Positions 59,174 to 64,000 of a stretch of 64,000 nt of DNA are shown here, one piece after another. Source of the DNA: Bin5 sp965221345 (GTDB lineage: Bacteria > Chloroflexota > Anaerolineae > Caldilineales > Caldilineaceae); NCBI GenBank assembly GCA_965221345.1, contig CBDCSD010000001.1, positions 1,364,001 through 1,428,000 on the forward strand. The letters are read 5' to 3'. Numbering within the stretch: position 1 is the stretch's first letter; every line of letters starts with the position of its first letter. The position numbers and the translations under genes are program-made. The notes beneath the pieces were generated by a model. The model searched no databases and was not told the DNA's origin. It worked only from the letters and a program-made list of their open reading frames with translations.

Positions 59174-62100
59174 GTGTTCCAACGCTTCGTCCTATTGTTA
59201 TTGCCGCTTCTCATCGCTCTGACATCTCTCAGTTGTACCTCGAACGGATCAATTGACAGGCCTGACGCCGGTGGCGCCGAGCCGTCCGTTGTGCATGAGG
59301 AGGGTGAAGTAGTTGACTATCACTTCGACGATTTTGCCTTCGATGAGGAGCAGGATTCTGACGAATCAGACTCGCCTCCGTTTACGCTTAGCGAAGGACA
59401 GCCCGATTGGGACGGCAGCCAAGCGCGCGCCCCCCTTGCCGAGACAACCCCCCTTACTCAGGAGCAGGTTCAGGAACTGTTGACCCGCCTACCGCCCGTC
59501 CGCGCGGAAGAGGGTGACGTCGAGCAGGTGCGCCTGCCCGACCAGAGCTTGCCGCCGCCGCGCCCCGGAGAAGAGGTGGAACTGCCATTCCCGCCACCTG
59601 AGGCCGAGCCTACGCCAGATATCCAAACAGACGCGCCACTGGCCGCGCTGCGCTATTCACCGGTAGGGGATGTGCCTCTTGCACCACAAGTGAGTGTAAC
59701 CTTCAGTCTTCCCATGGTTCCACTCAGCAGCCACCTGGAACTGGCAGGGGAGGATATTCCGGTCGAGCTATCGCCTGCCGTGCCGGGCAACTGGCGTTGG
59801 GTTGGTACAAAGACGCTCCTGTTTGTGGCCGACGTGGACGGCCTCCCCCGCATGCCGATGGCAACCGTATACACGGCTAGGATTCCTGCCGGAACGGAAT
59901 CCGCTAGCGGCAAGAAACTGGCAGAACCTGTCAGTTGGACTTTCCGCACACCGGCGCCGACTCTGGAATCAGCATATCCAACCGGCGGCCCGGTCGGATT
60001 GCAGCCGGTCTTTTTTGCCTCCTTCGATCAGCGCATCGATCCCGCCGCAGTTATCGACCATACGCATGTGACTGCCCAAGGGCGCAGGTACACCGTCCGC
60101 AAGGCAAGCGAAGACGAGATTGCCGCCGCCGCACGCGTTCAACGCCTCATTGCAAGGTCAGTCAGTGACCGGTGGCTGGCATTCGTGTCCACTGAGACTC
60201 TGCCTCGCGACACAACCGTAACTGTCACTTTCGCAGCGGGCACCCCTTCCGCCGAGGGCCCGCTCGTCAGCGCCCACCCCCAGGGCTTCAGCTTCAAGAC
60301 GCCAGGCCCATTTGTTCTTAGTCAGAAAGAGTGCGGCTGGGGAGGCGACGATCTGTGTCCGCCCAACAGTCCCTTGTTGTTGCGCTTCAATAATCCAATC
60401 GACACAGAGGCATTCGATCCCTCTTTCATCTCCATCGAACCGGAACCGGACTACATTTGGTATGAAGTTTTCGGCGATTGGATCTGGATCGCGGGCAACA
60501 CAAAAGGCAGAACTACATATGACGTTACCGTCTCCACCGAACTCACAGATCTGTTCGGCCAGTCTTTGGCTGATGAGACGGAAGTCCAGTTCCGCATCGG
60601 GCCGATGGAGGCGTTTCTGACCGCCAAGGTAGAGGGTCCAATTACGATTCTCGACCCCTACGGCCAGCCAGCCTTCCCTATCTATACGGTCAATGTAAAC
60701 GAAGTTAAAGTGCGTGCCTATCGTGTCGCGCCTGAGCAATATCTCGAATATCAGGAGTGGCGCAGCAACTACCGCCGCAACAACCGCCGCAACAACCAAG
60801 AGGTTCCTCCTGGCGACTTGGTCATGGAACGCACACTGGAAATCAGCCGCCAGTATGACCAGATGATCGAGACCGAAATCGATCTGACCGACGCTCTCGA
60901 CAGCGATACCGGCCACCTGATTCTTTACGTTGAGCCAGAGAGTGACCTGCTCTCATCCCTCTTCAACAGACGGCTGCAAGAGATGCGTATCATTAGCTGG
61001 GTTCAGGTAACAAGTATTGGCCTGGACGCCTTTGTCGACGCCGATGAAATGCACGTTTGGGCCAACCGCCTCGCTGACGGCGCGCCGTTATCCGGGGTCA
61101 GTGTGGCCCTCTGGCCCCAGAATGAGCGTGGCACAACTGACGACACCGGCTCAGCTCTATTGCGGCTTCCCTCTAGCAGCGCCCAGTTGCTCATCGCCCG
61201 TTACGGCGATGATGTAACATTCGTGCCCGAAAACCGCTACGAATACTACAGGACCGAGAGCGGTTGGAATGGATGGCGGCAGCGGGATGAACCTGCACGA
61301 GTTCGATATTATGTCTTCGACGACCGCAAAATGTACCGCCCTGGCGAAACCGTAAGTATAAAAGGTTGGATGCGTCGAATCGAGCGCGGCCCGGATGGGG
61401 ATATCAGCCTGTTTCCTGAAGGCGCGGCGCCCTCCATGGAATATGTGGCCCGGGATTCGTCCAACAACCGGATCAGCATGGGCGAAGTCTCCATCAACGC
61501 CCTGGGCGGATTCCACTTCCAGTTTGAACTGCCGGACAACGTTAACCTGGGATACGCCTGGATTGAGTTGCGGTCGGCCTACGGCGGCTTCGACGAGGAT
61601 GAAGCGCATCACGGCCACGTGTTTCAAATTCAGGAGTTCCGCCGACCTGAATTTGAAGTAGGCGCTGCCGTCAGCGAGGGGCCCCACATCGCCGGTGGTC
61701 GCGCTCTGGCGACTGTCAGCGCCAGCTATTTTGCCGGCGGCCCACTGCCCAGCGCAGAGGTAACCTGGGAGGTTGAGGCTTCTACGGGCTCCTATGATCC
61801 CCCGAACTGGTCCGGCTTTACCTTTGGAAAGTGGTCGCCGTGGTGGGGCTACCATGGCGAGTCCAACTACCTCGGCCGCGCCTCGTTCAGTTCCCGCACC
61901 GACGCCGCCGGCCAACACAGCCTGCGCATCGACTTCCTGACCGATGATGTCGCCGAGAGTGGTTCTGATGCAGCCGACGGGCAGAGATCGAAACCCTTCC
62001 CGGCCCACATTGACGCCACGGCCACGGTCATGGATGTGAATCGTCAGGCGTGGAGTACCGGCGCTGGTTTTCTGCTTCATCCCGCTGACCGCTACATCGG

Positions 62101-64000
62101 CCTGCGCACCGCCCGCTACTTTGTAGAGCAGGGCGAGCCGCTGTCGGTTGAAGTGGTCGTAACCGACATTGATGGCAATGCAATCGAGGGGCATGACGCG
62201 GTTGTAAGGGCCGCCCTCCTGGATTGGGAATATCGCAATGGCGTGTGGAAGGAGGTCGAGAAAGAGGCCCAGGAATGCACTGTGAAGACGACCGCCGCGG
62301 CCGGGCCCGATGACACAGAACTCGAGTTTGCCTCCTGCACATTTGACACGACCGTAGGAGGCGAGTACCGGATCACCGCGACCGTTGAAGATGGCGCCGG
62401 CCGTCGCAACCAGACCGAACTCACCCGTTGGGTAAGCGGTGGTCTGCGCCCGCCAACCGGCAACCTACGGCGGGAAGATCTGCAACTCATACCGGATGGT
62501 GAGGACTATGCCCCCGGCGAAAAGGCGCAAATCCTGGTACAGGCTCCCTTTTTCCCTGCAGAAGGCCTCCTGACCTTGCGACGGGACGGGCTCGTGTTCA
62601 GTGAGCGGTTTACGATGGACGGGCCGACCCATACCTTGCAAGTGCTCATTGAGGAGAAATACATTCCCAACATTCACGTCCAAGTGGATCTGGTCGGGGC
62701 AGCCGAGCGTGTGGACGACGCCGGCAACGCCATTCTTGGCGCGCCACTCCGCCCTGCCTACGCGCGCGGCAGGTTGAACCTCTCGATTCCACCTCTGAGT
62801 CGCACACTGCGAGTGGATGCCACGCCTCGAGCCGACCGCTTGGAGCCGGGCGCAGAGACGACAATCGATGTGACGGTGCGGGACGCAGACGGCGCGCCTG
62901 TAGCCGGCGCCGAATTTGCCGTCGTCGTCGTTGATGAAGCAATTCTGGCCCTGACCGGCTATCAGCTGATTGACCCTGTAAGTGTCTTCTACAGCGAGCG
63001 GCGTCGCGGCGTTGGCGATCACCACAATCGTGCCGATGTGCTGCTTGCGAGTCCACTGTCGTTGCAGGGAGTCACGCCGGCGCCGACGGGCACGCCGCAG
63101 CCCCAGCAGGCCCAACCCGAGTCAACGTCCAGGCAGGCCAGCTTCGGGATGGACACTAAGTCTGCGGCTTTGGCGCCAGCGGCCATGGCGATGGACGAAG
63201 AAATGGCCGAAGAGGCGAATACGGCTGGTAGCGATGGACAGTCGATCCGAGTTCGGCTGAACTATGATCCGCTGGCCCTCTTCGCGCCCGAGGTGCGTAC
63301 AGACGAGAACGGCCATGCCAGCGTCCAAGTCACGCTGCCGGACAATCTGACCCGCTACCGGGTGATGGTGGTGGCAGTCGCCGGAGGCCGCTTCTTTGGC
63401 GCCGGCGAATCCAGCCTCACCGCGAGGCTGCCGCTGATGGTGAGGCCCTCCGCTCCGCGTTTCCTGAATTTCGGCGACAGCTTTGAGCTGCCAGTCGTTC
63501 TGCAGAATCAGACCGACGAGGCGATGGAAACACATGCAATCGTCCGCGCGACAAACGCCGAAGTGATGACGGGGAGCGGATGGGAGGGCGCCGTCGGCTA
63601 CGCCGTGACGATTCCTGCCAACGACCGGGTTGAGGTTCGCTTCCCAACAACGACGGCCAGCGCCGGTACGGCTCGCTTCCAATTCGGCGCAATCGACGCC
63701 AACCAGCCGGCAATCGCCGACGCGGCCGAGATCAATCTGCCCGTGTTTACTCCCGCTACGACCGAAGCCTTTGCGGTCTACGGCGAAATCGACGACAGCG
63801 GCGCGGTCCTGCAACCCCTCCGGCCCCCAACCAACGCGGTTCCCAACTACGGCGGTTTGGAGGTGACGCTTTCCTCCACGGCTCTGCAAGCGTTGACAGA
63901 CGCCTTCATCTACCTCGTGCGCTACCCGTACGACTGCTCCGAGCAGATCGCTTCCCGTATACTAGGCGTTGCCGCGCTGCGGGATGTGTTAGCAGCGTTC
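59174..64000 (+). CDS. Alpha-2-macroglobulin family lipoprotein, 3'-truncated by window edge
   Basis: At least 1609 codons from a GTG at 59174 with SD aaaggag; the frame stays open to the window end. The signal peptide MFQRFVLLLLPLLIALTSLSC gives a lipobox Cys21. An acidic low-complexity segment follows, then Big_5/macroglobulin-like beta domains (VSVTFSLPMVPLS near residue 180). The A2M core with LPDNLTRYRVMVVAVAGG lies near residue 1390. The thioester motif C-S-E-Q falls at residues 1588-1591 (YPYDCSEQI). Bacterial A2Ms covalently trap attacking proteases and usually partner with penicillin-binding protein PbpC. No PbpC gene is visible here, though it may lie beyond the edge. Confidence 0.93.
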   Translation, partial: MFQRFVLLLLPLLIALTSLSCTSNGSIDRPDAGGAEPSVVHEEGEVVDYHFDDFAFDEEQDSDESDSPPFTLSEGQPDWDGSQARAPLAETTPLTQEQVQELLTRLPPVRAEEGDVEQVRLPDQSLPPPRPGEEVELPFPPPEAEPTPDIQTDAPLAALRYSPVGDVPLAPQVSVTFSLPMVPLSSHLELAGEDIPVELSPAVPGNWRWVGTKTLLFVADVDGLPRMPMATVYTARIPAGTESASGKKLAEPVSWTFRTPAPTLESAYPTGGPVGLQPVFFASFDQRIDPAAVIDHTHVTAQGRRYTVRKASEDEIAAAARVQRLIARSVSDRWLAFVSTETLPRDTTVTVTFAAGTPSAEGPLVSAHPQGFSFKTPGPFVLSQKECGWGGDDLCPPNSPLLLRFNNPIDTEAFDPSFISIEPEPDYIWYEVFGDWIWIAGNTKGRTTYDVTVSTELTDLFGQSLADETEVQFRIGPMEAFLTAKVEGPITILDPYGQPAFPIYTVNVNEVKVRAYRVAPEQYLEYQEWRSNYRRNNRRNNQEVPPGDLVMERTLEISRQYDQMIETEIDLTDALDSDTGHLILYVEPESDLLSSLFNRRLQEMRIISWVQVTSIGLDAFVDADEMHVWANRLADGAPLSGVSVALWPQNERGTTDDTGSALLRLPSSSAQLLIARYGDDVTFVPENRYEYYRTESGWNGWRQRDEPARVRYYVFDDRKMYRPGETVSIKGWMRRIERGPDGDISLFPEGAAPSMEYVARDSSNNRISMGEVSINALGGFHFQFELPDNVNLGYAWIELRSAYGGFDEDEAHHGHVFQIQEFRRPEFEVGAAVSEGPHIAGGRALATVSASYFAGGPLPSAEVTWEVEASTGSYDPPNWSGFTFGKWSPWWGYHGESNYLGRASFSSRTDAAGQHSLRIDFLTDDVAESGSDAADGQRSKPFPAHIDATATVMDVNRQAWSTGAGFLLHPADRYIGLRTARYFVEQGEPLSVEVVVTDIDGNAIEGHDAVVRAALLDWEYRNGVWKEVEKEAQECTVKTTAAAGPDDTELEFASCTFDTTVGGEYRITATVEDGAGRRNQTELTRWVSGGLRPPTGNLRREDLQLIPDGEDYAPGEKAQILVQAPFFPAEGLLTLRRDGLVFSERFTMDGPTHTLQVLIEEKYIPNIHVQVDLVGAAERVDDAGNAILGAPLRPAYARGRLNLSIPPLSRTLRVDATPRADRLEPGAETTIDVTVRDADGAPVAGAEFAVVVVDEAILALTGYQLIDPVSVFYSERRRGVGDHHNRADVLLASPLSLQGVTPAPTGTPQPQQAQPESTSRQASFGMDTKSAALAPAAMAMDEEMAEEANTAGSDGQSIRVRLNYDPLALFAPEVRTDENGHASVQVTLPDNLTRYRVMVVAVAGGRFFGAGESSLTARLPLMVRPSAPRFLNFGDSFELPVVLQNQTDEAMETHAIVRATNAEVMTGSGWEGAVGYAVTIPANDRVEVRFPTTTASAGTARFQFGAIDANQPAIADAAEINLPVFTPATTEAFAVYGEIDDSGAVLQPLRPPTNAVPNYGGLEVTLSSTALQALTDAFIYLVRYPYDCSEQIASRILGVAALRDVLAAF

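Noticed and set aside
60158..62194. Long minus-strand frames opposite the alpha-2-macroglobulin
   Set aside because: Shadows; the plus frame is open for 4.8 kb with clear A2M motifs.

Overview
The window reads as a stretch of bacterial chromosome, most likely from a Chloroflexota (Anaerolineae/Caldilineae-like) organism. This is inferred from the gene mix: a mevalonate kinase, a B12-type acyl-CoA mutase with a separate epimerase, a BMP-family nucleoside-type ABC importer, many TPR proteins, duplicated PspC domains and a very large alpha-2-macroglobulin lipoprotein. No rRNA or other taxonomic marker is present, so the assignment is tentative. Most of the window is GC-rich housekeeping or metabolic DNA. 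Three blocks (about 1-5000, 13009-14814 and 50640-52393) are visibly more AT-rich and carry accessory, probably defence-related genes.

Layout. 1-4944: 3' end of an ABC-type ATPase with a TOPRIM-like partner, then a minus-strand TPR/membrane pair and an FRG-TPR protein. 4945-6294: gene-poor. 6295-7883: a HEAT-like gene broken by a frameshift. 8027-16073: dnaX, ybaB, recR, methylmalonyl-CoA mutase, a frameshifted thioesterase, a second ATPase/TOPRIM-like pair inserted with almost no spacer, methylmalonyl-CoA epimerase and a TPR protein, all co-oriented. 16278-17735: an NDK-like protein and RsfS. 17736-18510: repeats and a promoter. 18511-23585: a four-gene BMP-type ABC importer. 23692-29199: a glycosidase-like protein, an HDAC-family deacetylase, a small unknown, a glycerophosphodiesterase and mevalonate kinase. 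29202-34448 (minus): NagA, GlgB and a glycogen-synthase-like enzyme. 34618-39370: a phospholipid synthase, a small membrane protein, a D-amino-acid PLP enzyme and a four-fold cNMP-binding-domain protein. 39882-39966: tRNA-Leu(CAA) with a clear promoter. 40160-42650: ECF sigma factor, putative anti-sigma factor and MutM. 42737-45252 (minus): YtxH-like and double-PspC envelope-stress proteins and a Gfo/Idh/MocA oxidoreductase. 45912-48148: a TPP enzyme and a small unknown. 48265-52393: a UvrD-like helicase followed by a third ATPase/TOPRIM-like pair. 52515-64000: an O-antigen-ligase/TPR protein, a WecA/TagO-type transferase, a cyclophilin, a VTT-domain protein and an alpha-2-macroglobulin that runs off the window.

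The most interesting signal is the repeated two-gene module of an ABC/OLD-like ATPase followed by a small TOPRIM-like (DUF4276-type) protein. It occurs three times in 52 kb with translational coupling or very tight spacing. The third copy sits directly behind a UvrD-family helicase, giving the three activities of a Gabija system (ATPase, TOPRIM, UvrD helicase) in split form. Two genes carry single clean frame breaks, which may be real decay or assembly error.
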